Positions 17,510 through 25,058 of a stretch of 35,999 nucleotides of DNA are shown here, one piece after another. The notes below the pieces were generated by a model. The model saw only the letters and a program-made list of their open reading frames with translations. It was not told where the DNA came from and made no database searches. Location: positions 5,001-40,999 of the forward strand of contig VGTJ01000029.1 of NCBI GenBank assembly GCA_016874775.1. Direction: 5' to 3'. Each line of letters starts with the position of its first letter. Positions within the stretch are counted from its first letter, which is position 1. The position numbers and the translations under genes were made by a program. The stretch is from Deltaproteobacteria bacterium (GTDB lineage Bacteria; Desulfobacterota; Binatia; Bin18).

Positions 17510-18261
17510 TCCGTCACCTCGGCCTCAGGTTCATGTTGAGCATTGCGGTGCGGCTCATCTTGTGAAATCGCTTGCAGGAAGACGTCCTCAAGTGATCTCT
17601 CCTGGGTGAGGTTCTCCATCATATCTTCCATTACCACACGTCCAGAGCTGATGATGACGACTTTCTCACAGACCTGTGCAACTTCTGGGAGGATGTGTGT
17701 GGAAAGCACCACCGTATGCGCACCCGCAAGCTCTTTGATCAGAGAGCGAATTTCAATGATTTGCCGTGGATCAAGGCCAACGGTAGGTTCATCCAGGACT
17801 AACACTTGAGGGTTGTGAATAATCGCTTGTGCGAGTCCCACACGCTGTCGATATCCTTTTGAGAGATGGCCAGTGACTCGATCAACGACACGGGTCAAAC
17901 CACAACGATTGACCACACGATCAAGAGCCGCCGTAATATCTCCCTTTGCCATGCCTTTGAGCCGCGCGACAAAGCGAAGATAGGAACTAACCGTCATATC
18001 GTTATACAGAGGAGGATTTTCCGGAAGATAACCGATACGTTTACGTGCCTCGAACGATTCATCGAAAATATCAAACCCTGCGACTTTTACCGTGCCACTC
18101 GTTGCTGGCATAAAGCCGGTAATAATGCGCATCGTCGTCGTTTTTCCTGAACCATTGGGTCCAAGAAAACCGAGAATTTGTCCAGAGGCAACACTGAAAG
18201 AGATATTATTCACGGCGGTGAGATCGCCGTAGCGTTTAGTTAACTGCTGGACTTCGATCAT
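17506..18261 (-). CDS. ABC transporter ATP-binding protein (GldA-like)
   Basis: 251 residues from the ATG at 18261; a TTG twelve bases upstream would place the GAGGA ribosome site directly against the start, so I prefer the ATG. Walker A is GPNGSGKT at 34-41, the signature is LSKGYRQRVGLAQAI, and Walker B is VLVLDEPTVGLD, followed by the switch histidine in VVLSTHILPE. It energises the neighbouring permease. First gene of the four-gene leftward operon. Confidence 0.93.
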   Translation of the reverse strand: MIEVQQLTKRYGDLTAVNNISFSVASGQILGFLGPNGSGKTTTMRIITGFMPATSGTVKVAGFDIFDESFEARKRIGYLPENPPLYNDMTVSSYLRFVARLKGMAKGDITAALDRVVNRCGLTRVVDRVTGHLSKGYRQRVGLAQAIIHNPQVLVLDEPTVGLDPRQIIEIRSLIKELAGAHTVVLSTHILPEVAQVCEKVVIISSGRVVMEDMMENLTQERSLEDVFLQAISQDEPHRNAQHEPEAEVTE

Positions 18262-18470
18262 AACACTGAGCAATCCTCAGAGCAGATTAGTATGCGAACA
18301 CAAACTGTATGATTTTCCCCATGCAGGAAATAAAGCGGACTAAGGGCGTTGTCAAGCTTTCCTGGGCATTTCCTGCTGTGCGTTTACACGATAAACAGTC
18401 TGGGGGAGAAAAAAATTCCCAGTGCTGAATATGTGAGTACCTTCAACGTCTGTTAACATGTGCGGTATCG
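18262..18470. promoter_or_regulatory. divergent region between ABC operon and sigma-factor operon
   Basis: 209 bp without a gene. It must hold promoters in both directions. A small inverted repeat GTTTA-CACGA-TAAAC lies at 18382-18396. An ECF sigma factor usually transcribes its own gene, but I could not identify a -35/-10 pair with confidence. Confidence 0.4.
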
Positions 18471-19040
18471 GTGGAAGCAAGTGATTGGGCACTAGTCCGG
18501 CGTTGTAAAGAAAATGACCGGGAGGCATTTCGCGAACTCGTTGAGCGATACCAACGGAAGGCAGTTGCGATTGCGTTGGGTATGCTGCATGATCGCGAAG
18601 ACGCGCTAGAAGTTGCGCAAGAGGCCTTTGCGAAAGTTTTTACCAGTATCAAGCAGTTTAAGGAAGAAGCAAGTTTCTACACCTGGCTCTATCGCATCGT
18701 CGTGAATCTTGCTATCGATCGACAGCGCCAGAAAGGTCGCCAGCCCCTTCTCGAACGTGAAGAATCTGAAGATGGAGAAGGGGACCTTGTTGAAACGATG
18801 CCGGCAGAGGCTGCGGCAGATCCGTACGAGAAAGTCAAGGACAAGGAGTTACGAGATCGTATCTGGACTGCAATTGATGAGTTGACGCCTTCGCACAAAG
18901 CAGTCATACTTTTGCGCGAAGTCGAGGGCTTGTCGTATGAAGAGATCAGTGAAATCTTGCAGTGCTCTCGTGGTACGGTTATGAGTCGCCTTCATTACGC
19001 CCGCAAACGACTGCAATCGCGCTTGCGTGATGCGGTATAG
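18471..19040 (+). CDS. ECF-type RNA polymerase sigma factor
   Basis: 189 residues from a GTG. Region 2 is clear (FRELVERYQRKAVAIALGML, then DREDALEVAQEAFAKVF and FYTWLYRIVVNLAIDRQRQK); region 4 reads VEGLSYEEISEILQCSRGTV then MSRLHYARKRLQ. An acidic linker joins them. It directs RNA polymerase to stress or envelope promoters when its anti-sigma factor releases it. No in-frame ATG exists upstream; the only nearby ATG (18458) is in another frame and closes at once. Its anti-sigma gene follows after 100 bp. Confidence 0.93.
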   Translation: MEASDWALVRRCKENDREAFRELVERYQRKAVAIALGMLHDREDALEVAQEAFAKVFTSIKQFKEEASFYTWLYRIVVNLAIDRQRQKGRQPLLEREESEDGEGDLVETMPAEAAADPYEKVKDKELRDRIWTAIDELTPSHKAVILLREVEGLSYEEISEILQCSRGTVMSRLHYARKRLQSRLRDAV

Positions 19041-19140
19041 CAACTGCTTATGATCACGCATTTCCCTCGCTGCTCTACCGTTTCTTCCCTCGGGTCTTTT
19101 CACCCCCAACATCAATTTTAACTTTACTTCACGCATTATT

Positions 19141-19776
19141 ATGGCAACGTGCCCGCACGCTGATCGCCTGATTCCGCTCCTTCACGACAATGAGTTGCAG
19201 AACCCGCTGCGCCGCGAGATGGTCGCACATATGGCCACGTGTATCACCTGCGCACGGACATTTTCGCTATTGGAACGTGAACAAGAATTGTTTACTCACA
19301 CGATAGAAGACCACGTTGAAGCTGTTGACTTCGCAAATTTCTGGCAAGCTGTCGAACTGAAGCTGACCGATGTCCCGCCAGCTCGCGCCACAGGTCTACG
19401 TTTGTGGTATGAATCGTGGCGACCAACCTGGGCCTTTCCAGTGCCGGCATGGGCTGTTGCCATCTTGTTGCTATCTTTCGGAGTGGGGCAAGTATACGTC
19501 AGTGAAAGTTGGCAACGTTCGGCACAACAAACGCAGCCAATATCAGGTCCGCCGCCTCCTAGCTCAAGCGACACGGCCTCACGTGTGAACTCACGCCCTG
19601 AGGAAAAGCCGTCGATGGTCTCTGTTCTCGATCAACCGGTCACTCCTCAGATCAGAGAGAACGAAACGCAAATCGAGTCCTTTTTCGCTTCGGATACTGT
19701 CGCGATCCGCATTAATCGTACCAGCAACTCCACGGTGATCTGGGTCGGCGACGGTGCAAGCGAATATCCGCAATGA
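19141..19776 (+). CDS. zinc-finger anti-sigma factor
   Basis: 211 residues. The cytoplasmic N-terminus has the HxxxCxxC zinc motif (His30, Cys34, Cys37 in HMATCITC), followed by a sigma-binding helix. One transmembrane helix spans about 97-120 (AFPVPAWAVAILLLSFGVGQ), and the rest, rich in Pro and Ser, lies in the periplasm. This is the standard membrane ZAS anti-sigma design, cognate to the sigma factor upstream. Its stop overlaps the next start (ATGA, 19773-19776). Confidence 0.88.
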   Translation: MATCPHADRLIPLLHDNELQNPLRREMVAHMATCITCARTFSLLEREQELFTHTIEDHVEAVDFANFWQAVELKLTDVPPARATGLRLWYESWRPTWAFPVPAWAVAILLLSFGVGQVYVSESWQRSAQQTQPISGPPPPSSSDTASRVNSRPEEKPSMVSVLDQPVTPQIRENETQIESFFASDTVAIRINRTSNSTVIWVGDGASEYPQ

Positions 19777-20240
19777 CTCCTCATCGACTTACGCATCTCT
19801 GTTTTGCTCTCACTTTTTTGTGGGCACTTCACGCGCTAGCGGAGGAAGTTGAACTCCATATTGAAACCGTTCTCGCCACCAACTCAGCAAGACCCTCTGA
19901 TGCCAAGCTGAAAGATCTCCAACCCGTCCTTGTCGAAACCTTTCACTATTCATCCTATCGGTTAGTCCAAGAGATCCGTCAACGCACCCGTTGGGGAGAA
20001 TCCATCAAAGTGTCGTTGCCTGGTGACCGACAGATGCAGGTGACTCCGAGGGCGTACGAACGCCAGCGTATCGCACTGCAAGTGATGCTTCGCGAGGGCA
20101 AGAATCCGACGTCACTTCTCAACGCGTCTTTGTCATTTCCGAATAATGGAACAATTTTCTTCGCTGGCCGCAAACACCAAGACGGTGTGTTGATTATTCG
20201 TATTGGTGCCAGTGCAAAAGAAAAAGAACCTCAACAATAA
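19773..20240 (+). CDS. small exported protein of the sigma-factor operon
   Basis: 155 residues, family not recognised with certainty. A signal peptide covers about residues 1-23 (LCFALTFLWALHALA, then EEVELHIE). The mature part is predicted to be beta-rich with two lysine/arginine-rich strands and a charged, glutamate-rich end. Translational coupling to the anti-sigma factor suggests it senses or modulates the same envelope signal, perhaps by contact with the anti-sigma periplasmic domain. That role is inferred from position only. Confidence 0.7.
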   Translation: MTPHRLTHLCFALTFLWALHALAEEVELHIETVLATNSARPSDAKLKDLQPVLVETFHYSSYRLVQEIRQRTRWGESIKVSLPGDRQMQVTPRAYERQRIALQVMLREGKNPTSLLNASLSFPNNGTIFFAGRKHQDGVLIIRIGASAKEKEPQQ

Positions 20241-20281
20241 TCGTCCCACTCCTTTTACTGATCATTCCGGGAGGCACAGCT

Positions 20282-20307
20282 GAGGCACCGTTGTGTTGAG
20301 GTGCTTC
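20282..20307 (+). terminator. hairpin between convergent operons
   Basis: GAGGCACC (20282-20289) pairs with GGTGCTTC (20300-20307), with one G-U pair and a 10-nt loop. It lies between the ends of the sigma-factor operon and the sulfur-carrier operon. There is no T-run, so the strength is uncertain. Confidence 0.45.
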
Positions 20308-20328
20308 AAACGTGTATTCACTGTTTGT

Positions 20329-21033
20329 TCATTGTGAACGTCGACACACCGAACAGTCGTCATTCTTCGTTAGTCGACGTGCAGAAAACGACAACTGCGG
20401 AAACGTATACTGACGAAGCTGAGGTGACCCCTGTTGGGATAACCCCAGAATGTACTTAATGCCTTCAGTTGCGAGTATCGTGCCGAGAAACGGACCAACC
20501 GGCCAGTCTACTGGAGGTGCTCGGTCCGGTGCTCTCGCTGGAAGTGGCTCACACGCCAAGCACGGCAGCCCATCTTCGTACCCACGATAGACAGCAAACC
20601 AAGCAGAAGCGTGCGCAACCTGCCCACAGATAAAAGGCCGCTGTGTTGTATAGCAGGCCGTGTGGAGTGATACATGCGGTTCGGCGATAACGAGGTCGTA
20701 TTGCTGCACGAGCTGCGCGGCTTTGGCAACATCACACAATAGTTGAGGGGAGTGAGTAACAATCTCACAATCTGGATTGAGGCGCTGCAAAGCGACAAGA
20801 GCAGAATGCTGCTGCTCGGGGAGCAGTGCTGTCATCATCGGATGATCTTCATTCCCACAAATACCAATGTGACCAAGACCGGCTGCAGCAAGGTAGAGTA
20901 GCGCCTGTGCGTGCCACGAGCCATGCCCGCTGACTAAGACACGGGCACGTAAGAGGCGCTCTTGGCCTTTGCCTCCTACGTGAGGAAGAATGATTTGTCG
21001 GCTGTAGCGTTCGATTTGTAAATCAGAAAGCAT
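20329..21033 (-). CDS. degenerate ThiF/MoeB E1-like protein
   Basis: 234 residues. The start (QIERYSRQIILPHVGGKGQE) and the late VGPFLGTILATEGIKYILG are those of ThiF/MoeB/HesA activating enzymes, and both zinc CxxC pairs remain (CLAC and CSVC). The nucleotide-binding motif is lost: GHGSWH stands where GxGGLG is expected, and the ribose-binding acidic residue and the following N-x-x-R-Q are absent. The catalytic-cysteine segment is also missing. It is therefore probably a pseudoenzyme or partner subunit, not an adenylating enzyme. Last gene of the sulfur-carrier operon, 9 bp after the NIL gene, with no frameshift or stop, so it appears to be maintained. Confidence 0.8.
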   Translation of the reverse strand: MLSDLQIERYSRQIILPHVGGKGQERLLRARVLVSGHGSWHAQALLYLAAAGLGHIGICGNEDHPMMTALLPEQQHSALVALQRLNPDCEIVTHSPQLLCDVAKAAQLVQQYDLVIAEPHVSLHTACYTTQRPFICGQVAHASAWFAVYRGYEDGLPCLACEPLPARAPDRAPPVDWPVGPFLGTILATEGIKYILGLSQQGSPQLRQYTFPQLSFSARRLTKNDDCSVCRRSQ

Positions 21034-21042
21034 GCAGGCAAG

Positions 21043-21279
21043 TTATTCGATGACGTTCTTCTCGATCGGTTCGACGGTGACCCCTTGCTCACGCAGCCAG
21101 GTAATTGCCTGGTCGATTTCACTTTGTCCACCCTCGAGTTCGATTGCCAGAAGTCCCATTTCATCAGAGACATTGGCACCACGGATGTTGGGGATAACCT
21201 CAAACTTCTTAATTAAGAGATAAATGAGCGGCTGCTTGATCAATGCAGGAGGGTACGTCAAATAAAACTTTTCTTTCAT
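21043..21279 (-). CDS. NIL-domain protein
   Basis: 78 residues from the ATG at 21279, chosen because GGAGGG lies just upstream; a longer frame exists but adds an unlikely tail. The sequence KFYLTYPPALIKQPLIYLLI, then PNIRGANVSDEMGLLAIELE, is the NIL domain seen at the C-terminus of methionine ABC transporter ATPases and in small stand-alone or ferredoxin-linked proteins of sulfur amino acid synthesis. It may bind methionine or cysteine as a sensor, or take part in sulfur transfer. Located 19 bp after the cysteine-synthase-like gene. Confidence 0.85.
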   Translation of the reverse strand: MKEKFYLTYPPALIKQPLIYLLIKKFEVIPNIRGANVSDEMGLLAIELEGGQSEIDQAITWLREQGVTVEPIEKNVIE

Positions 21280-21298
21280 AAGCCCTCCTTCCTCAGCA

Positions 21299-22291
21299 TC
21301 AGGGTTGCAGTTGCCGTTGTTTCTTCTCAAACTCTTTCCATCCTACCCAGAGATTCGTGCTGAGATACTTGTCACCAAAATCAGGAAAAATCGTTACCAC
21401 GACACCTTCCTCAAGGCTACGTGCGACTTTCAATGCTGCCCAGGTTGCAGCGCCAGAAGATTGACCGACGAGCACTCCTTCTTCGCGCCCTAATCGATAC
21501 ACTGCGTCATATGCATCTTCAGTGGATACTGGGACTTTCCCGTCCAGCTCTCCCTCATGGTAGATGCCTGGCACAATCGAGCTTGCCATATGTTTGAGAC
21601 CTTCGAGACCATGAAAGGCATCATCCGGCTCAATCGCGAGCACTTGGACGTTGGGGTTCTTCTCTTTCAGATAACGTCCAGTCCCCATGACGGTCCCACC
21701 GGTTCCGATCGCTGCAAGAAAGTGAGTAATCTTTCTTTGTGTTTGTGTCCAGATTTCTGGTCCAGTCGTCTCGTAATGAGCTAGTGGATTGGCCTCATTA
21801 TTGTACTGATCCGGCTTAAAGTAGCGCTCTGGATTCTCATGGAGGATCTGGCGGCACAACCGAATTGCTCCGTCTGATCCTTCAAAGGGACTACTAAAAA
21901 TCATTCGTGCCCCAAAAGCAGCAATAATCTTTTTTCGTTCAACACTGACGTTGGCTGGAATGACCAATTCAACCGGATAGCCAAGGACCGCACCAACGAA
22001 GGCAAGGGCAATGCCAGTGTTGCCAGAAGTAGAGTCAAGGATGGTTTTGCCTGGTGCTAAGAGCCCAGTGCGTAATCCTTCAGCCACCATCCTGAGCGCA
22101 GGTCGATCTTTGACCGATCCGCCAGGATTGAATCCTTCAAGCTTGGCAAAAACTCGGACGCGAGGAGAGAGGCCTGCCGTTACCTTCGTCAGTTCGAGAA
22201 GCGGAGTATTGCCGACCAGGTGCAACACTGATGGCACCCGTTGAGGCGTGGGCGGTGGGAGTCCTTCGCCCCATACCGGCACCAACGTCAT
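21299..22291 (-). CDS. PLP-dependent cysteine synthase family protein
   Basis: 330 residues, fold-type II PLP enzyme. The Schiff-base lysine is in FNPGGSVKDR (near residue 62), substrate loop STSGNTGIAL, and the phosphate-binding glycine loop GTGGTVMGTG. It forms cysteine from an activated serine (O-acetyl- or O-phosphoserine) and a sulfur donor. Because it lies 3 bp after a ThiS/MoaD-type carrier, the donor may be a carrier thiocarboxylate, as known for CysM with CysO in Mycobacterium. The ribosome site GGAGGA is formed by the terminal Gly-Gly codons of the carrier gene, so the two are tightly coupled. Confidence 0.88.
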   Translation of the reverse strand: MTLVPVWGEGLPPPTPQRVPSVLHLVGNTPLLELTKVTAGLSPRVRVFAKLEGFNPGGSVKDRPALRMVAEGLRTGLLAPGKTILDSTSGNTGIALAFVGAVLGYPVELVIPANVSVERKKIIAAFGARMIFSSPFEGSDGAIRLCRQILHENPERYFKPDQYNNEANPLAHYETTGPEIWTQTQRKITHFLAAIGTGGTVMGTGRYLKEKNPNVQVLAIEPDDAFHGLEGLKHMASSIVPGIYHEGELDGKVPVSTEDAYDAVYRLGREEGVLVGQSSGAATWAALKVARSLEEGVVVTIFPDFGDKYLSTNLWVGWKEFEKKQRQLQP

Positions 22292-22294
22292 GTC

Positions 22295-22570
22295 TCATCC
22301 TCCAGCAATTGCTGGAACGATCGAGATTTCGTCCCCAGCTTTGACTGTGGTTTCGAGGTTGTTGAGGAAACGAATATCGTCTCCGTTCACAAAGATGTTT
22401 ACAAAACGGCGGACTTTACCGCCTTCGTCACAAATCCGCTCTTTGAGTCCTGGGTGGTTGCGCTCAAGGTCCTCAACTAATGCAGCCACCGTTGCTCCGG
22501 TTGCACTGACTTCCTCAGCACCACCAGTGAAGCGACGCAGCGGAGTGGGGATCCGCACATGCACGCTCAT
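22295..22570 (-). CDS. ThiS/MoaD-family sulfur carrier protein
   Basis: 91 residues, beta-grasp fold. It begins VHVRIPTPLRRFTGGAEEVS and ends EISIVPAIAGG; the exposed C-terminal Gly-Gly is the site that an E1-like enzyme adenylates and converts to a thiocarboxylate. AGGAGG lies 8 bp before the ATG. The neighbourhood (cysteine synthase-like, E1-like, threonine synthase) points to cysteine or homocysteine synthesis rather than molybdopterin or thiamine; no moa or thi genes are in the window. Comparable to CysO. Confidence 0.9.
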   Translation of the reverse strand: MSVHVRIPTPLRRFTGGAEEVSATGATVAALVEDLERNHPGLKERICDEGGKVRRFVNIFVNGDDIRFLNNLETTVKAGDEISIVPAIAGG

Positions 22571-22662
22571 GCCTATACCTCCTGAAAAAAATCATCTGTA
22601 CTCTGGCGATTTTCCGATGTTCTGGCAACACCCCTCGACAAAGCAGAGCAAAAGGCAAACTG

Positions 22663-22730
22663 CAAAAGTCAAAACTGGGCTCTATCGTGTTGGCTACTCT
22701 TAATTTTTAACTTTTGAACTTTGACTTTTG
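22663..22730. repeat. 11-bp perfect inverted repeat
   Basis: CAAAAGTCAAA (22663-22673) and TTTGACTTTTG (22720-22730) are exact inverses 46 bp apart, in the 168-bp gap between the threonine synthase and sulfur carrier genes. The right part also contains short direct echoes (CTTTTGAA, CTTTGACTTTTGA). The loop is too long for a normal terminator. It may be the remains of a small repeat element. Confidence 0.5.
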
Positions 22731-22738
22731 ACGTTTTT

Positions 22739-24013
22739 CTAATGCAGCCCCTCTGCCGCGGCACGACTTGGAGCAGTTTGATTTAACGACTGATAGAGTT
22801 CATCGAAGTCTTGCAAGCGAGCGTTAATCTCGAAAGGCTGTTGTACATGACCGAGTACGGCTTCGATCGTTTTGTATCCGTTACCGGTAATGCAGATAAC
22901 GATCGACTCATTTCTCGGAATACGACCTTGTTCAATCAACTTCTTGGCGACTGCGACAGTAGTCCCGCCTGCAGGCTCAGTAAAAATTCCCTCAGTTTGG
23001 GCGAGTAACTGAATCGCGGCAACGATCTCTTGGTCAGTGGCCGCTTCTCCCCAGCCGCCAGAATCACGTACCGCTTTCAGCACGTAGTAACCATCGGCTG
23101 GATTGCCAATCGCGATCGACTTGGCAATTGTGTTCGGCTTCACTGGAACGATCAGGTCTGAGCCTTTGTGTAAGGCATGAATGACCGGTGCACAGCCTGC
23201 TGCCTGGGCAGTGTAAATCTTCGGCGTATGGGGATCTTCAATCAGCCCCACTTTCTTCATTTCCTCGAATGCTTTGGCGACTTTGGGCAGAATAGTTCCG
23301 CCTGCGGTAGGAACGATCACATGTTGTGGAAGACGCCAGCCAAGTTGCTCAGCGATCTCAAAGCCGTAGGTTTTCGCACCTTCAGTATAATAGGGGCGGA
23401 TGTTGATGTTCACGAACGCCCAGCCGTATTTATCGGCAATCTCACTGCACAGACGGTTTACATCATCGTAATTGCCACGGATGCCGACCGCGCGTGGACC
23501 GTAGATGGTAGAGCCAATAATCTTTCCCTGCTCTAAGTCTGAAGGAATGAAAATAAAACAACGCAACCCTGCCCGTGCCGCGTGAGCAGACACAGAATTC
23601 GCAAGATTACCGGTCGACGCACACGAGACGGTATCAAAACCAAATTCCATCGCTTTAGAAATTGCCACAGAGACAACTCGATCCTTGTACGAGAACGTCG
23701 GATGATTGACCGAGTCATCCTTAATGTACAGCTCCTTGACTCCGAGATAGGCGGCTAAGCGGTCGGCTTTGACCAACGGTGTGAACCCGCTATGTAAGCC
23801 GATCCGAGGTTCGCCATTGACCGGAAGGAGTTCTTGGTAACGCCACAAAGACTCTGGACGAGATTCAATCACCGCGCGTGAGATTTTTTTGCGAATGCTC
23901 GCGTAATCGTAGACGACCTCTAGCGGCCCGAAACATGTTTCACAAACATGGAGTGGCGCGACAGGGTATTCTTGTCCGCATTCACGACAGGTGAGGCCAG
24001 TAATGGTACTCAT
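22739..24013 (-). CDS. thrC: threonine synthase
   Basis: 424 residues. An N-terminal zinc-ribbon-like segment (CRECGQEYP... HVCETCFGPL) is followed by the PLP domain: the lysine in HPTFSYKDRVVSVA, the STGNLANSVSAHAARAGL loop, and the phosphate-binding TAGGTILPKV. It converts O-phosphohomoserine to threonine. Its place next to E1-like and carrier genes could also mean a role in using O-phosphohomoserine for a sulfur route, but the sequence is that of an ordinary threonine synthase. AAGGAG lies 6 bp before the ATG. Confidence 0.9.
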   Translation of the reverse strand: MSTITGLTCRECGQEYPVAPLHVCETCFGPLEVVYDYASIRKKISRAVIESRPESLWRYQELLPVNGEPRIGLHSGFTPLVKADRLAAYLGVKELYIKDDSVNHPTFSYKDRVVSVAISKAMEFGFDTVSCASTGNLANSVSAHAARAGLRCFIFIPSDLEQGKIIGSTIYGPRAVGIRGNYDDVNRLCSEIADKYGWAFVNINIRPYYTEGAKTYGFEIAEQLGWRLPQHVIVPTAGGTILPKVAKAFEEMKKVGLIEDPHTPKIYTAQAAGCAPVIHALHKGSDLIVPVKPNTIAKSIAIGNPADGYYVLKAVRDSGGWGEAATDQEIVAAIQLLAQTEGIFTEPAGGTTVAVAKKLIEQGRIPRNESIVICITGNGYKTIEAVLGHVQQPFEINARLQDFDELYQSLNQTAPSRAAAEGLH

Positions 24014-24025
24014 AGCAACTCCTTC

Positions 24026-24793
24026 TTACACACTCGCGCAGGCGAGTGTTTGCTCGTAGCTCACCGCGTCAAACGCAGTGATTGTTGGGCTCTCTCCACA
24101 GAGCGGACAGTGGCGGCTCCGACGCACCCGTACTTCCCGCCAGTGCAACGCCAAAGCATCATACGTCAGCAAACGGTCAGTTAGCAAATCGTCTTCGCCA
24201 CTCAAGTACTTCAACGCTTCGGTAGCCTGAAGAGTGCCGATACTCCCTGCTAGGCTACCAATAATCCCACTCTCCTGACAGGTGGGGACATCATCAGTAG
24301 AAGGAATCTCAGGGAATAAACAGCGAAGACAAGTGGAACGTCCAGGCCACACGGTGAGCGTCTGTCCGTGGAACTGCACGATCCCAGCATAGGAAAAGGG
24401 CTTTCCTAGCAAGACTGCTCCATCATTGATGAGGAATTTGGTTGCAACGCCATCCGTCCCATCAATAATAAAGTCATAATCAAGGAAAATTGTTGGAAGA
24501 TTCTCTACGGAAAGCCGTTGGTGGTATGTCACGACAGCGATAGCGGGGTTGATGCGGAGCAGTTTCTCGCGGGCTGAGTCAACCTTCGGGCGTCCGATAT
24601 CGGGTGTGGCATGCAGGATTTGCCGTTGCAGATTAGAGAGATCGACGACATCAGGGTCGATTAACCCAATAGTGCCAACTCCAGCCTGGGCAAGTGTGAG
24701 GGCCGCTGGGCAACCAAGCCCACCAACACCAACGACAAGCACTTTCCCCTTGCGTACGTGTTGAGTCTTTTCTGTTTCTGCTGGAGCTTCCAT
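24026..24793 (-). CDS. HesA/MoeB/ThiF-family E1-like adenylyltransferase
   Basis: 255 residues. The adenylating site is complete: VLVVGVGGLGCPAALTLAQA, then DPDVVDLSNLQRQILH. Zinc ligands are CLRC and CPLC, and a cysteine in TCQESGIIGSLAG is at the catalytic position. It adenylates the C-terminal glycine of the sulfur carrier encoded downstream so that it can receive sulfur. First gene of the leftward cluster, 12 bp before threonine synthase. Compared with MoeB it lacks a rhodanese domain and part of the N-terminal helix. Confidence 0.9.
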   Translation of the reverse strand: MEAPAETEKTQHVRKGKVLVVGVGGLGCPAALTLAQAGVGTIGLIDPDVVDLSNLQRQILHATPDIGRPKVDSAREKLLRINPAIAVVTYHQRLSVENLPTIFLDYDFIIDGTDGVATKFLINDGAVLLGKPFSYAGIVQFHGQTLTVWPGRSTCLRCLFPEIPSTDDVPTCQESGIIGSLAGSIGTLQATEALKYLSGEDDLLTDRLLTYDALALHWREVRVRRSRHCPLCGESPTITAFDAVSYEQTLACASV

Positions 24794-25058
24794 AATGCGT
24801 TGTCAAATGGCGGAGAGCCCCTTTCCATTGGAAAGAGGCCCTTTAGAGCAAGAAAAGCTAACGGAAACCCCCTGGAGAGTCAACGTGTGTAACCCGGTAG
24901 TCGTGGTTCCATTTGAAGTGGGGTCGACCCCGTGTGACCGCCTACGAAAAGGGCACCCACGTGGGGGCTCCTACGAGACGCATCCGCGCATCGAACGCAA
25001 CCACTCCCAAACCGGTCAGTTGCCTTGATTCACGTTTCTGTTATAGCGAGATGCGCTT
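24794..25058. repeat. intergenic region with palindromes
   Basis: 265 bp between divergent operons, without a gene. GGGGTCGACCCC at 24920-24931 is a perfect 12-bp palindrome. GGGCACCCAC/GTGGGGGCTC at 24951-24970 is near-palindromic around CACGTG (8 of 10 pairs). Such GC-rich palindromes are often dispersed intergenic repeats. Promoters for both flanking operons must also be here. Confidence 0.5.

Noticed and set aside
22663-22730. Inverted repeat as an intrinsic terminator for threonine synthase
   Set aside because: The 46-nt loop is too long and the stem is AT-rich; kept only as a repeat.
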